Source of the DNA: Psoroptes ovis
Taxonomy: Eukaryota; Arthropoda; Arachnida; Sarcoptiformes; Psoroptidae
Assembly (NCBI GenBank): GCA_002943765.1
Contig: PQWQ01000001.1
Coordinates: 1,860,001 to 1,924,000 of the forward strand
DNA: 64,000 bases
Reading direction: 5' to 3'
Shown: positions 1-13,119 of the stretch, in pieces
Position numbering within the stretch: the stretch's first letter is position 1
Layout: each line of letters begins with the position of its first letter
Notes under the pieces: model-generated
Databases searched by the model: none
The model's input: only the letters and a program-made list of their open reading frames with translations
Told to the model about the DNA's origin: nothing
Translations under genes and position numbers: made by a program

Positions 1-105
1 GTCAATTTTGTTGCACTGTTCGCTTCTGAATAAATTATTTAGTGCCAATCATCATTCTTTTCAACAATTCATCAACACTTTTATTGCTTATCTCATCGTT
101 TAAAA

Positions 106-3100
106 ATGACTTCACCTCTCGATTCCAATACAAGGGACACTGAAGATGAAGAATGTGACGAATTTAACGATGATGATCCCTATGAACGTAATTATCATAC
201 CGTTACTGGAACACAAATGTTTAATACCATCCGTATAATTCCGCCTTTGTCTCAAAAATCGAGCACACTAGCTCTGAATAGAAATCGTCCGAATTCTCAA
301 CGATCATCAACGTTACCATTGAAAAATGATCATGCCAATAAAAAAAAGCATTCAAGTCGACTTAATAAAACACTTAAATTGTTTCGTCCACCATCTCATC
401 CATTATTATCGCGATCAAATTCAACACCAGTGAAGCAACATTATCAATCAAAAAATTTTCTCCGCCCGCCATCGCCATTGACATTATCGCTGAATAGCCA
501 GCAGCAGCCTTTATTTTCGTCATCACCAAATGCATCACGTTCGCCTTCACCATCAAAGATAGCATTCGCTTCCAATGATTATTGTCCATATTGTGGCGTA
601 AATTTATCAACATGTTCATCATCATCACCGACACCACTTTCGAGCCAAGAAGAACAACAATTATCATCGCCAAAAAGTCCACATCGTAAATTTTTCAATC
701 GATCAATGTCTACAGAATGTCCTTCGAATAATAACAATATTAAACAATCATGGAATCGACGATCAATGCGATATTGTCGTTCTAAAAGTAAACACCTGTA
801 TCATATGGTGGTTTGTCGTTTTTTGATTGTATGTCCATCGTTTTGTTTTCACATATTTGCGCAATCTTAATATTTTGACCCTAATTTTAAAATCTGTCAT
901 TTAAAATTGCAATATTTCTTTTATTTTTTGCATCTCTGTGTTGCAAAAATAACGTCACATTTAAAAATTATGCACATTACAAATTATTACTATTGGTTGT
1001 GACCTTCAAAACAACTGGCTTTTTAGCATTATTATTACTTGTATTATTTGCAAAATATTGTTGATTAATGCTTGGTCGAATTATTGAATCTCCAAAAACC
1101 AACATAATGCTTGCATAATATGTCTGTATGTGATATTATCATATTTTTCTGATTAAATGTTGAAGGGCTGCCATTTGATTGAATGTGTTGGAGGGTTCTT
1201 TTTTTTCCATAATCTGCCATTTCATGTGTTTATGTTTGTTTACTAAACTCAATACTGGTTGTTAATGTGTGTGTGTGTGTGATTAAAAGTGTTGCCAACA
1301 ATTGTTGATTGCTAGAATGGAATTTTTTATTATAAATTTTATTTTTGAAAACCAGAAAAAACAAATGATTGCCAAAATGATTTGTTTTCAAAGTTGCTAA
1401 AATTAGCATATCAACGCATACATCACTCACACATCATTGATTCGGGAGATATTTGTTCTATTGTTCACGTGAATCGATTGTTTTTTTTACGGGCGAAATG
1501 CTATTTCGGACATTAATTCTTGTTCGCTATTTATATGACATGATAATCGCTACAAATATTGATTCAAACGTTTAAAAATGATAAATGTTATTTTCTTGTC
1601 TAACCCTTATGTGACTGCAATTCAATTTACTAATTTTGATCATTCCATTCCATTTATTTGTTAATTTATAGAATTTCAATCATCAAGATTCTTTATGTGA
1701 TCGTTTTGAATTTGAAGATATCGGTAAGTTTATCCGTATTTTTCAATAGACGATCGAGAAATCAAATTATTTCCATTTTTCGATGTAGATGAGAATTTGG
1801 TATATGTACGTTTTTTTAAATTTTATCGTTGCTATGATATAATACCGGTCAGTGCCAAATTGGTTGTGTTTGACACGCAGCTTGCTGTGAAAAAAGCATT
1901 TTTTGCATTACTCAGCAATGGTAAGTGCTCATAATAATAATGATGATAATTGTGATTTATGCATTTTGAAAATATCCTCTCATTCAATTCAGGTATCCGA
2001 GCTGCTCCATTATGGGATGCTAGTAAACATATGTTTATCGGAATGTTGACCGTAACTGATTTCATTAACATTCTGCTCACATATTATCATTCACCTCAGC
2101 TAAAAATGGAAGAATTACAAGAACATACATTGGATAATTGGCGAAGTAAGAAAATCATTGATTTTATCTTTATGCCAATTTTTATAATTGTATTTTGTTT
2201 TCAAGGTTTACTAAATGAAAAAGCTCGCCCATTAGTATCTGTTGAACCGGATGAAAGTCTTTTCAATGCCATACGAACATTGTTAAACAACAAAGTTCAT
2301 CGTCTTCCAGTCATCGATCCTGATACAGGCAATGTTTTATATATCCTTACACATAAAAGGATTCTCAAATTTTTGTTTCTTTTCGTAAGTTTCCTTATCG
2401 ATTAAATTTACCAGGCCATGATATTTACCATTCTTTATATATTAATTAGTATTATAATCGATTGCCAATGCCATCATATTTGCATAAAACATTGCGTGAG
2501 CTACCTCAAATCGGTACATTTGAAAATATTGTGACAGCCACTTTACAAACTCCTTTGACTGAAGCATTGAGTTTGTTGATAGAATCGCGTATTTCAGCAT
2601 TACCAATTGTCGACAAGAAAAATAAAGTGATTGATGTGTATGCAAAATTCGATGTCATTGTAAGTATCATTGTGATCATGTCATTCTAATTAATTTAATT
2701 GCAAATTTCATTCAAACAAACTTTATTTATAGCATCTGGCTGCAGATAAAACTTATCAAAATTTGGATATAACTGTTAAAAAAGCATTAGAATTTCGTAA
2801 TCAATCTGAAAGAGTAATCAAGTGTAATATAAATGAAACTTTACATACAATTCTTGAAAGGATTGTTCAGGCTGAAGTAAGTATTTTTCTTGTTATATCA
2901 ACTTATTTAAATTAAAATTGCTCTCTAATCCTGAAGGTTCATAGAATAGTTGTTGTCGATATGGACGATCATGTCATTGGAATCATATCCTTGTCAGATT
3001 TATTAAATTTCTTGGTGTTGCGTCCTGTTAGCGCAAAGCATCCTCTGTCATCTGACATTGCAATCACTAAATCTACATTAGTGGAAGAAAGTGGCGAAGA

Positions 3101-3455
3101 ATCACATGGTACGGCATCAGTTTGCAGCCATTTTGATGAAGATGATATCGATGAGGACGATAAACGCATATCGAATACTATCGACAATTGTCAATTGACA
3201 GTATCATCAGTTGGTTCGGTTCTGGGTACAGCATCCTCATCTTCAGGACAATGTTCATCTTCCACATCATCATCATCTTCATTGTTATGTGCGAATGATG
3301 ATAACAACAATAATAGCAAAAATAAAAATAATAATAAAATTAATAATAAAAGCAGCAGCAAAAATGATAATAAAGTGGTAGATTCAACAGCGAAAAAAAT
3401 ATATTCATCAGCTGTGGATACTACACCTGATTCAGATACTACATTACGAGCATGA
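106..3455 (+). CDS. SNF4Agamma: AMP-activated protein kinase gamma subunit (four CBS domains)
   Basis: Regulatory, adenine-nucleotide-sensing subunit of the AMPK heterotrimer. Exons by splice phase: 106-828, 1672-1723, 1789-1920, 1993-2145, 2206-2384, 2450-2659, 2733-2876, 2937-3455, giving about 703 residues. Residues 1-250 are a low-complexity Ser/Asn/Pro-rich N-terminus. The CBS core then begins and reads collinearly with animal gamma subunits: RCYDIIP, AAPLWDASK, ITHKRILKF-like LTHKRILKF, KVHRLPVIDP, RISALPIVDKK, KFDVI, HRIVVVDMDDHVIGIISLSDLL. A Ser/Asn-rich tail of about 150 residues follows the last CBS motif, which is longer than in vertebrates. The first donor was placed at 829 because only that site keeps the frame into exon 2; the nearer GT at 788 gives a stop. 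Intron 1 is 843 bases, the others about 60-72. The ATG at 106 is the first in frame here, but other promoters and N-terminal exons upstream of the window are possible, as in flies. Confidence 0.95.
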
Positions 3456-3932
3456 TAGATGATTTGATTGTAAATAATTATTTCTTCAATCTATAATTGT
3501 GGCTGAATCATGAATTCATCGATCTTTTGGACATCAATGATCGATTGTGATATTACACAACATATTGAATATCCCATTATTAAAAAAAAATCCAAAATGA
3601 TCTTCATTCAAAATACATTTATATTTTAAAAACAGATTTTTGATATTATAAATATTTTTGCTTTCAGTTATAATCATTTGATTTTTTTCTTCACTTCAAT
3701 TTGATTACCTAATACTATGATAATTTGTGTTTATAGAATGTTTTTGTTTTTTCTTAATCATTTGTTCGTTCGTTTGTTTTCCGTATTCCACATATATATA
3801 AATATTTTACCACAAATTTATGAATAAATGGAAAAAAGTTTAATTCTTATTTATCATTATCAGAAAAAATTATCTTTTATTTTTTCGGCTGACTCGAGCG
3901 TTTTTTTTTCGCTTTGCTTTGCATTAATTACA
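3456..3932. other. Intergenic gap and probable promoter of the next gene
   Basis: AT-rich spacer with the 3' UTR of the AMPK gamma gene. A TATA-like run lies at 3791-3804 (catatatataaata). If it is a real TATA box, transcription would start near 3820-3830, so the in-frame ATG at 3828 is unlikely to be the start of the next gene. Confidence 0.4.
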
Positions 3933-4777
3933 ATGCGTCATCATTCATTTTTCAAAATGCATTCGTCTTGTTTGTTAATAGGATTCATATTGCTAATATT
4001 ACATGTCCACCATGGTCACCAAAAATCAAACGAAATCGTCGCTCGAATTGATCTGATCAAGGTACCTGATGAAAATTTGTGGCTACCAAGATTATCGCTT
4101 GTAGATTGTCAACATGCCTGGTGGTTAGATTATCAACAATTTGATCTATCGAACATTGAAATTTTTATTCCGCCAGCGTTAATGCGAACATTGAACATTA
4201 ATTTTATGATTAGAGATCGTCCGTTTTATCTATATGAATTGAAATATAAATACAAAGCATATCTGGCAGGTTAGTCATTTATATGTCACAATCATTTGAT
4301 AATATCCTATTTGTAATTAATCCAAATAAAGCTCTACCAGCTAATCAGCGTAATTTTTTGCAACAAATGGATCATTGTTCATCATCGACAAATGACCGTA
4401 ATATGGCCAGCGAATTATTTCGAATTAATACATATAGGCTTCAATCATATGTGGAACGCATTAATGAAAAAATGCGCGATTACTTCGATACAATGATAAA
4501 CGAAATTGTTGAAGATTTTGCATACAAATTTGAAAGCTTAAATCAGACATTTGAAAAATTTTGGATGAACCATAATATTTCCCAAATGGAGCGTAGAAAT
4601 TTGTCGAATATGACAGTCAATCAGAATATCGATTGGCTTAATTATTTGCCATCAATTTCGACACCGATAATAATGGCAATCATTTTAAGCATATTATGTT
4701 TGCTATTATTGTTGGTTTCCATTACATTCGTTTTGTTTTATAATCGGCTTTCAAATTCTTTTACTGACAAGGTCTAA
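3933..4777 (+). CDS. Unrecognised type I membrane protein with signal peptide
   Basis: I do not recognise this protein. Two exons, 3933-4269 and 4332-4777, join through a 62-base GT-AG intron (4270-4331); the phase matches (G|CT gives Ala). Product about 260 residues from the ATG at 3933. An alternative ATG at 3957 leaves a compact signal peptide (MHSSCLLIGFILLILHV), and an in-frame ATG at 3828 adds 35 doubtful residues. The ectodomain has only two cysteines (VDCQHAWW and MDHCSSS), an acidic/amphipathic middle region that could form a helix (about residues 165-215), and several N-glycosylation sequons (NQT, NIS, NLS, NMT). A single hydrophobic segment near the C-terminus (IIMAIILSILCLLLLLVSIT) is followed by a short tail. 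It lies tail-to-head between AMPK gamma and the ABC transporter. Open frame, phase-matched intron and membrane layout support a real gene; function unknown. Confidence 0.7.
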
Positions 4778-5300
4778 TTATGAATCAATGAAATAAATTT
4801 TAAGAAATTTAATTTTATAATTATTTGACTACATTTTATCAATCATTTTCATTGGTCGAAAATCGATAAGGGATTAGCGATTAAAACAAATCAAAACAAA
4901 ATCGCTAATCCCATATTGGAAAGCAATCATCTTATATGTCCATATTTTAAGCATCAAAAGCCAGGTTGCTTTAGAATAAACGAAATCAATAAAGTCTTAT
5001 GATCCGTTAAGATGGGATCAATTAATTAACACGTTGTTTATGGTCAAGATTATCTAATGACAAAATCGCTAATCAAATTTATATTGATTGTATTAAAATG
5101 ATGATATTTATTATGAAGTATGATGTATCCATTAAATCTGGCTTAAACTGGCTTTTATCCAAAATCATCATCATTTGTTTTGCTGTTCATCTATCTATTC
5201 ATATGTGTAAAAAACTAGTGGATTATGTTGGATGATCATAAATAAAATTCATAAATCATGATGACTCGTTGGATACGCTACAATGTACACCTCATATGAA
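4778..5300. other. Intergenic spacer between the membrane-protein gene and the duplicated segment
   Basis: AT-rich DNA with no coding signal. It contains the inverted repeat at 4870-4912, described separately, and a further copy of the core atcgctaatc near 5065. Confidence 0.5.
4870..4912. repeat. Perfect 13-base inverted repeat (hairpin)
   Basis: gggattagcgatt at 4870-4882 is the exact reverse complement of aatcgctaatccc at 4900-4912, with a 17-base A-rich loop. It lies about 90 bases past the stop of the upstream gene. It could be a 3' RNA hairpin, a chance palindrome or the end of a small mobile element. Confidence 0.7.
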
Positions 5301-5435
5301 AATGAACACATTGTAAAAATGCAATAAAAATTGAAATGCAATAAAAATTGAAATTAAGAAAGATTTAATTACATTCCACCTTATTCAAGTCATGATTCAC
5401 CTTAGTAAAGTGTTGTCATTCGATTTTTACATTCA
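5301..5435. repeat. Direct repeat copy 1 (135 bases)
   Basis: First copy of a segment repeated at a constant offset of 171 bases. By eye the two copies are identical over their whole length, from aatgaacacattgtaaa to cgatttttacattca. Each copy itself contains a 16-base tandem step (aatgcaataaaaattg twice). Confidence 0.9.
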
Positions 5436-5471
5436 CATTGAACACATTGTAACATTGTACACAATGAACAC

Positions 5472-5606
5472 AATGAACACATTGTAAAAATGCAATAAAA
5501 ATTGAAATGCAATAAAAATTGAAATTAAGAAAGATTTAATTACATTCCACCTTATTCAAGTCATGATTCACCTTAGTAAAGTGTTGTCATTCGATTTTTA
5601 CATTCA
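5472..5606. repeat. Direct repeat copy 2 (135 bases)
   Basis: Second copy of the 5301-5435 segment, ending 34 bases before the ABC transporter ATG. It therefore probably forms its 5' UTR or core promoter. The 36 bases between the copies are a degenerate run of acattgtaca/caatgaaca units, which suggests replication slippage. Confidence 0.9.
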
Positions 5607-5639
5607 AATTTGATTAGTGATTGATAATTTTTTATAAAA

Positions 5640-8600
5640 ATGAATTCTGATAAAAATAAATCTGTGTTTGGTGAAAACGACATTCCATTCAAAACAAAAG
5701 AAAAAAAAGCACACGCTTATGATCGTGCCAATATTATCAGCAAGCTTTATTGCATATTTGCATTCAAATTTCTTTGGAAAAATTATGGAAAAAATTTGAC
5801 CATCGATTCATTCGATCGTTGTGCTCATGCTGATGAATGTCTTCGACTTGGTGATCGTTTGGAAAGGTAAGTTTCCTGATTCAATTCATCGAATTAATTG
5901 ATTTTTCTCACCGAATTCGTAGACAATGGAAAAAAGAGCTTCGATACAAAAAACCTAGTTTGTTGAAAGCTTTATGGAAAGCATTCCAATGGATTTACAT
6001 CAGAGATATAATTCTCAACATTTTTATAGTAAGTTTATTTCATGATAGACAAATAAATGTATGTGAATGGCCATTGATCTTATTATATTGATTAGTATGG
6101 TTTTTTGCGAATGATATTGCCAATACTATTAGGACGCTTCATATTCTATGCCAATCTTTACAGAGAAAATTTATTCGCCGAAAATGTTACTAAAAATATT
6201 TCATTGGTTACTGGACCAAATCAACTTCAATGGCTTGATAATTGGAAAATTTCTAACAGCGATCATCATTTGAATGCATTGTTTTATGCCGGAATGCTAT
6301 CAATTGTCATATTTTTAAATTTTGCCATTAGTCATCCACATTTTATGATAAACTTTCGTACCGGTATGGATGTACGAGTTGCATTCACCAAATTGATCTA
6401 TGAAAAATCATTACGAATAAAACAATCGGCCATTCAACGAATTACGATTGGAAAAATTGTCAATCTAATATCTACTGACGCTTGCCGTTTTGATATTTGT
6501 TTTACTTCTGTTTATTTTATTGTTGGTGGTCCCATACATTGCATTGTAGCCATGAGCTTTTTGTATTTATACATTGGAAAGTAAGTGGTGAACCATGAAT
6601 TGCATTTTCACTGTATTTAATGTTCACATTCGATTCACAGGGCTTCTTTTGGTGCCATAATCATGATTCTTTTTTATTTTCCATTTCAAATTGTAATGGC
6701 CAACATTCTTAGTCGTTTTAGATCGAAATCGATTCTTTTAACCGATGATCGCCTTCGATTAATGTCAGAAATATTGCCAGCTATGCGTGTGATCAAAATG
6801 TATTGCTGGGAAAAACCATTTGAAACATTGGTTAATATGGCTCGAAAATTGGAAATTATGAAGATTCGTCATTCAATGATATTACGTTCAATTAATTTGG
6901 CTGTTTTCTTTGTTAGCAATAAAGTGATCGCATTTGTGTGTTTCATTTGGTTCCTTGAAACCACTGATCAAGCATTAACAGCTGAAGTTGTATTCGTATC
7001 GTTATCGTTGATTTTTCAGATTCGAGAATCTGTGACATTTTATTTTCCAATGGGTATTTCTTTCGGTGTTGAATCATATATTTCGTTGCGACGAATCGAG
7101 GTGAGCTGTTGTTTTCTTAGATTAAAAAATCTTGATATTAATTCACAAATATGTCCAGAAATTTCTTTTGGAAGAAGAGAAAACAGAAATGCCGAAATCA
7201 TTAGACATAAAGGAACCATCGATATCGGTGAATTCGATAACAGTTCAATCAGAATCAGAAGATGCGATGACCATTTTAAAAGATATTTCTTTCAAAGTGA
7301 AGCCTGGTCAATTAACTGTCATCGTTGGGCAAGTTGGTTCTGGAAAATCGACAATTTTAATGTCAATTTTAGGCGAATATCAATTAAGATCAGGTTCGAT
7401 CATTACGAATGGATCATTGATTTATGCATCACAAGAATCATGGATTTTTGCCGGCACAGTTCGCCAAAACATTTTGTTTGGTCGTCCATTCGATTCAAAA
7501 CGATATTGGAAAGTAATAAAAGTTGCAGCTTTAGAATCAGATCTAGATCAGATGTCAGCTCGTGATTTGACAGCAGTTGAAGATAGAGGAACATCGCTAA
7601 GCGGCGGTCAACGTGCTCGCATTTCGTTAGCACGCGCACTGTACACTGATTCTGATTGCATTCTATTAGACGATCCGCTGTCAGCTGTTGACACAGCTGT
7701 CTCCAAATACATATTCGAAGAGTGCATCAAAAAATATCTTCGAAACAAAGTGGTCATATTGGTAACACATCAATTACAATTCATTAAACAAGCCGATCAA
7801 ATTGTTGTTCTTAAGAATGGATCATGCTTGGCAAAAGGATCATATGAAACGTTGCTCAGTAAAGGAATCGATATTTACAAATATACAGCAACAGAAGCTA
7901 CATCAGCGGCAGATCCGCATCAACAAGTGAATGATGAACATGCAATGAACGAAAATCATTTGCCTCTGGCTCGAACATCTTCTACATCGTCAGTGATGAA
8001 TCTATATGTTAGACGTTTGAGTTCATTCAATTCAGATCTATTTGGACGTTCTCGAACATCTACAGTTATGAGTACAGCCTCGAGTATACCAGACGATACA
8101 AATATTGTGGATTATATGAATCGCAATAATGAAAACAATGATCATGATGTAGATGAGTCTCAATCGAAAATGAATTCTTTCAAAGTATATTGGATTTATT
8201 TGAGAACAGGTGCTGGTATCATTTTGCTTATGACGTTCTTATTGTCAAATATTTGTACACAAGTTTTATTCACTAGCACTGATTATTGGCTATCGGCCTG
8301 GACTGATCATCAAGAAAACTTAAACCTTCAAAAGATTAATCCTGATCATGAATGGAAGCAAAGCGCAATCATTCACAATGATTATCATATGAACATTATC
8401 ATTTATGCTTGTTTGGTGGGCACATTGTTCATGTTTTCAATCATTCGTACTACTTCATTTTTTACCATTTGTATGCGTGCATCTGTTCGTTTGCATAATA
8501 CAATATTTGGTTCATTAGTCAAAGCGCCGATCATGTTTTTTGACAAAACACCAGTCGGAATCATTATGAATAGAGTTTCACGTGATTTAGGAATAATCGA

Positions 8601-10077
8601 TGATCTTTTGCCACCGGTAGCATTTGAAGCAATTGAAATCATAGGAAATTCATTTGCCGTTTTCATATTGTGTGCAACCCTCAATTATTACATTTTAATT
8701 CCATTTTCAGTGTTGGCCATCTTGTTGTATTTCGACATTCGATTTTATGTGAATACTGCCCGTAACATCAAACGACAAGAAGCTTCAGTTCGCAGTCCAT
8801 TATTTCAACAAATGGCATCGACATTGATTGGTTTGCCAACAATACGGAGCTATGGCGCTCAAACCATGTTCTTGAATCGATTCATCGAAAAACAAGATGT
8901 TCATTCATCAGTATTATTTACATTTTTATCATCTTCCCGTTTGTTCGGCGTTTCGATGGAAATCATGTGTTTGATTTACATTTATTGTTTAATATTGTTC
9001 CTTATTTTTAATCTGGATATTTATTCTGGCTCTTTGATTGGATTGATCATTTCTCAGTCATTTTCATTAACATCAACATTCAATTGGGGAGTACGTCAGA
9101 TGACTGAAGTGGAAACATATATGACATCAGTTGAACGAATAATCGAATTCGGTCAATTAGATCAGGAAAACATTGATGAAGGAGAAATCGAACCCGATAA
9201 ACAATGGCCTGAACATGGCCATATTCAATTCAAAGATGTTTGCCTCTTTTATAACGAGAGTGAAGAACCTGTGTTGAAAAATCTTACGTTTGTTATCTAT
9301 GGTGGAGAAAAAATTGGCATTGTTGGACGAACTGGTGCTGGTAAATCTTCGATGATAACAACTTTATTCCGACTAGTGCAACCCACTGGCTTTATATTTA
9401 TAGATAACGTTGACACTGGTAAAATCAGTCTAGCAGCTTTACGCAAACAACTTTCAATCATACCACAGGAACCAATTCTATTTTCAGGCACCATTAGACG
9501 AAATCTTGATCCATTTAACGAGAAATCAGATGAAGAAATATGGAGTGCCATCGATAAAGTTGAACTCAAGTCAAAGATTCATTCTCTCGATTCTATCGTA
9601 TCAGAAGGCGGTAATGACTTTTCGGTCGGCCAAAAACAGCTCATTTGTATGGCAAGAGCAATTATACGAAAGAATCGTATTCTTATTTTGGATGAGGCTA
9701 CCGCTAATGTTGATCCGAGGTAATATAATAATTGACATCATTGATATAATTGATTATAATTTTAATCATTTTTATCATCTTCTTTTACCCTCGAACGCAG
9801 AACCGACTCATTAATACAAGAAACATTAAGAACCGAATTCAAAGAATGTACAGTGTTAACAATAGCACATCGATTGAACACAATCATTGATTATGACAAA
9901 GTCATCGTGCTGGACAAAGGCTGTTTAATGCAGTTTGATACACCATATCAATTAATTCAACAAGGACATGGTATTTTTTATGAATTATTTCAAAATCTAA
10001 GCAACGACATTAGAAATGAGCTCGAACAAATGGCCAAAATTGCTCATCATCGCTATCACTCCGCAACGAAGCAATAA
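5640..10077 (+). CDS. ABCC-family (MRP4-like) full ABC transporter
   Basis: ATP-driven exporter of organic anions and conjugates in the plasma membrane, two membrane domains and two nucleotide-binding domains. Exons 5640-5866, 5923-6028, 6096-6580, 6641-7100, 7159-9719, 9801-10077 give about 1371 residues, the length of ABCC4. NBD1: Walker A GQVGSGKST, Q-loop SQESW, signature LSGGQRARISLARAL, Walker B CILLDDPLSAVD, H-loop VTHQ. NBD2: Walker A GRTGAGKSS, signature FSVGQKQL, Walker B ILILDEATANVD, H-loop IAHRLN. The linker is Ser-rich, and the second membrane domain starts near KVYWIYLRTG. There is no extra N-terminal TMD0, which argues for the short MRP4/5 type. Introns were fixed by phase; the intron at 7101-7158 joins RIE to KFLLEEE. 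The 5' flank carries a recent direct duplication. Substrate cannot be read from sequence. Confidence 0.95.
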
Positions 10078-10310
10078 AAATATCTGAATAATAAATAAAT
10101 TATAAATAATATAATCAAATAATATTGATAAATAAAAATTATGTCAGAAATCCGTTCTACTAATCTAGATTTACTTATGCCTAATTTATGGATTGATCCT
10201 CAACAATCAACATTCAAATCAAAAATGTTTGTTATCATGATGATTAATTTATCATGATTTTTTTCTCTATTTGTTGTGAGCATTCATTTCATTTCCTCCG
10301 AATACTAAGC

Positions 10311-13119
10311 ATGAATTTGATTTTTTCGTTTCTTATTCTGTTTTCATTGAATGCTCATCATGTCCGTTCCTCATCATCATCGATAAGTAATCTGATTTAT
10401 TTCAATGAATATTCAATTTCACTAATTGTCATTTCGAAAAAGATTCAGCATATGAGCATCTTCATAGTCTGCAACCGAAACTCAATGACGCAGTGCAGCA
10501 AAAAACCGTAATCGATCTATTGCATCGATTATTGCCTCTACATTTTCAATTTTTCGACATAATTGTCGATCGAAATTTGATCCAAAATGATCAATTAGAC
10601 CGATTTATAATCGAATCGATTGCCAATAATGCAAAGATTCGTATCAAAGGAACAACAGGTGTGGCAGTTGCTAATGGCCTTTTTTATTATCTAAAATATA
10701 TTACCAATAGTTCCGTTTCGTGGTCTGGCAATCAGCTTGATGCTTTTCGAGATGCTAAAATGCCGATTGTAAGTGTTGCCACTCCAATAAAAATGCTGAT
10801 CAGAGATAAATTCCGTTATTATCAAAATACTTGCACTGCATCATATTCAATGGTCTGGTGGGATTGGAAGAGATGGGAACAAGAAATTGATTGGATGGCT
10901 TTACATGGTATAAATCTTCCTTTAGCATTCAATGGCCAAGAAATGGTGTATCGTCGCACTTTTCAGCGATTCAACATGAGCATCAAAGAGATTGATGATT
11001 ATTTCACTGGACCTGCCTTTTTAGCTTGGAATCGAATGGGCAATATTCAATCATGGTCTGGTCCTTTATCTGAGCATTGGCATCAAAATCAATATCGATT
11101 ACAATGTCAGATTCTGGAACGAATGCGTAATTTTGGAATGTATCCGGTGGTTCCTGGATTTGCTGGCCACGTATCTCGTCATTTAAAAAAACATTTAGGT
11201 CAATCAGTAAACATAAGTCGATTGACTGATTGGAATCATTTTGGTCCAGATTATAGCTAGTATGCACTTTAGTTTTGTTCCTTTATTCGTTTTGATTTAT
11301 TTATTTTTTCAGCACTTTCTTTTTGGAACCACATGATCCCAATTTCATCAAAATTGGAAAAATTTTCATTGAAGAGGTAGCTTAATTATTAATAGTTGAT
11401 GTTAATTAATCATTTATAACGATTTATCAAGAGCAGTACATCAATTTGTATGGTACCGATCATTTTTACAACATTGATTTGTTCAATGAAGAAACTCCTA
11501 GTTCTGCAGATGTCGCTTATCTTCAAAAATGTGGAAAAAATGTCTTCGAAAGTATCGCTGCTGCAGATCCCAAAGCAATTTGGTGATTATCATTATTGAA
11601 TTATTTGATTTCTTGACTCATAAAATGATTGATTATCAGGATCATGCAAGGATGGTTATTTTTATTTGAAGCAAATTTTTGGAAACAAAAACAAGTGGAA
11701 GCATTCGTGACATCAGTTCCTCGAGGAAAAATGCTACTTTTAGATCTTTTTTCTGAAATAATTCCTGTTTATAAACAATTTGATGGATATTATGGTCAAC
11801 CATTCATATGGTGTATGCTACACAATTTCGGTGGCACACACGGGATGTATGGTGCCTTCAATCGCATAAATAAAGATGTATTCGCCGCTCGAAAATCGTA
11901 TCCGAATATGTTTGGAATCGGTTTGACTATGGAAGGAATCGAGCAAAATGATGTTGTCTATGATTACATGATGGAAACTTCTTGGTATGATAACCCGCCA
12001 GATATGCCTAATTGGTTTTCTCGTTATGCACAACGACGCTATGGTTTCGAAGGTGAAACCAAACAATATAGACTTGTTGATGAAACATGGCAATTGTTGC
12101 GGGCATCAGTCTACATGGATCCAGTAGGAATTAGCAATCACGGTCGATATGTTATAACGATGGTACCTAAACCAGGGCTGCATTCTCAATTATGGTATGA
12201 CCCCCGTAATTTGACAGATGCTGTCAAATTGATGGTGAAATTCTTTGAAATGAATTTGCCAAAATCAATTTCCAGCGAAACGTTTGTTTACGATTTAGTT
12301 GATATGAATCGACAAGCATTGCAATTGGTGTTTGATGATTATTACAAACAATTTGATCTTGCTTGGCTTGAGCAAAATCAAAATAAAATAATGATACTCA
12401 TTCCTAAATTATTGGCAGTACTGCAGCTTATGGATGATTTATTACAAGCCAGTGATCATTGGTTGCTTTACAATTGGATAAATAGAGCTCGTATGATTGC
12501 CAACAACAGCAAGGTTAGTCAATTTATATGCGTTGCTTTCGTTTGATTCACTATGCTGCTACAGGAAGCCGACTACAATGAATGGCAAGCTCGTAATCAG
12601 ATCACATCTTGGGGTCCTAACGATAACGTAAGCAAAAATTTTTTCGATTTCCCTTTTCGCTAATAAATTGATTTTTAGATTGTGGATTATGCATCAAAAC
12701 AATGGTCAGGAATGTTTAAATATTACTACATGGAACGCTGGATCTTTTATTTCGAATACATAAATGAATTGATTGCACAAAATCAAACATATTTTGATGA
12801 AAAATACTTTCATAAGCAGCTAATGCAGCATGTAGGATTACCATTTACCAAAGCGATCGGGCAAGATTTGGCTCGAAAAGCAGATGGTAAGTATTAGCGA
12901 GAATAATTAATGTCATTTATCATTCCTTCTACTATAGTGTCCAACTTGTTGACAAATTTGAATCGAGTGGTCAAAATGATTGAAGAAACGATTGATCAAA
13001 ATGATCGATTCGAAATTGGAATACCGATTCCCTTTGAATATTACGAAATATCATCCAATTATCCATTCATTCATTATCAACAAAATGAACAAATTCATGA
13101 TGGTCAAATCTTGACATGA
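10311..13119 (+). CDS. Alpha-N-acetylglucosaminidase (GH89), copy 1
   Basis: Lysosomal or secreted glycosidase that removes terminal alpha-GlcNAc, in vertebrates from heparan sulfate (NAGLU, Sanfilippo B). Exons 10311-10386, 10443-11259, 11313-11376, 11437-11582, 11640-12513, 12565-12627, 12679-12886, 12938-13119 give about 809 residues. A signal peptide (MNLIFSFLILFSLNAH) starts at 10311; an in-frame ATG at 10254 is an alternative. Family landmarks in order: TTGVAVANGLFYYLKY, DKFRYYQNTCTASYSMVWW, LPLAFNGQE, WNRMGNIQSWSGPL, YPVVPGFAGH, LYGTDHFYNID, GQPFIWCMLHNFGG, MEGIEQNDVVYDYM, RRYG, and a C-terminal helical part with WQARNQITSWGP. Conserved acidic residues lie in LFSE and MEG. Donor TA|gtatgc at 11260 restores SYTFFLEP. 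Seven introns against three in the adjacent paralog. Confidence 0.95.
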
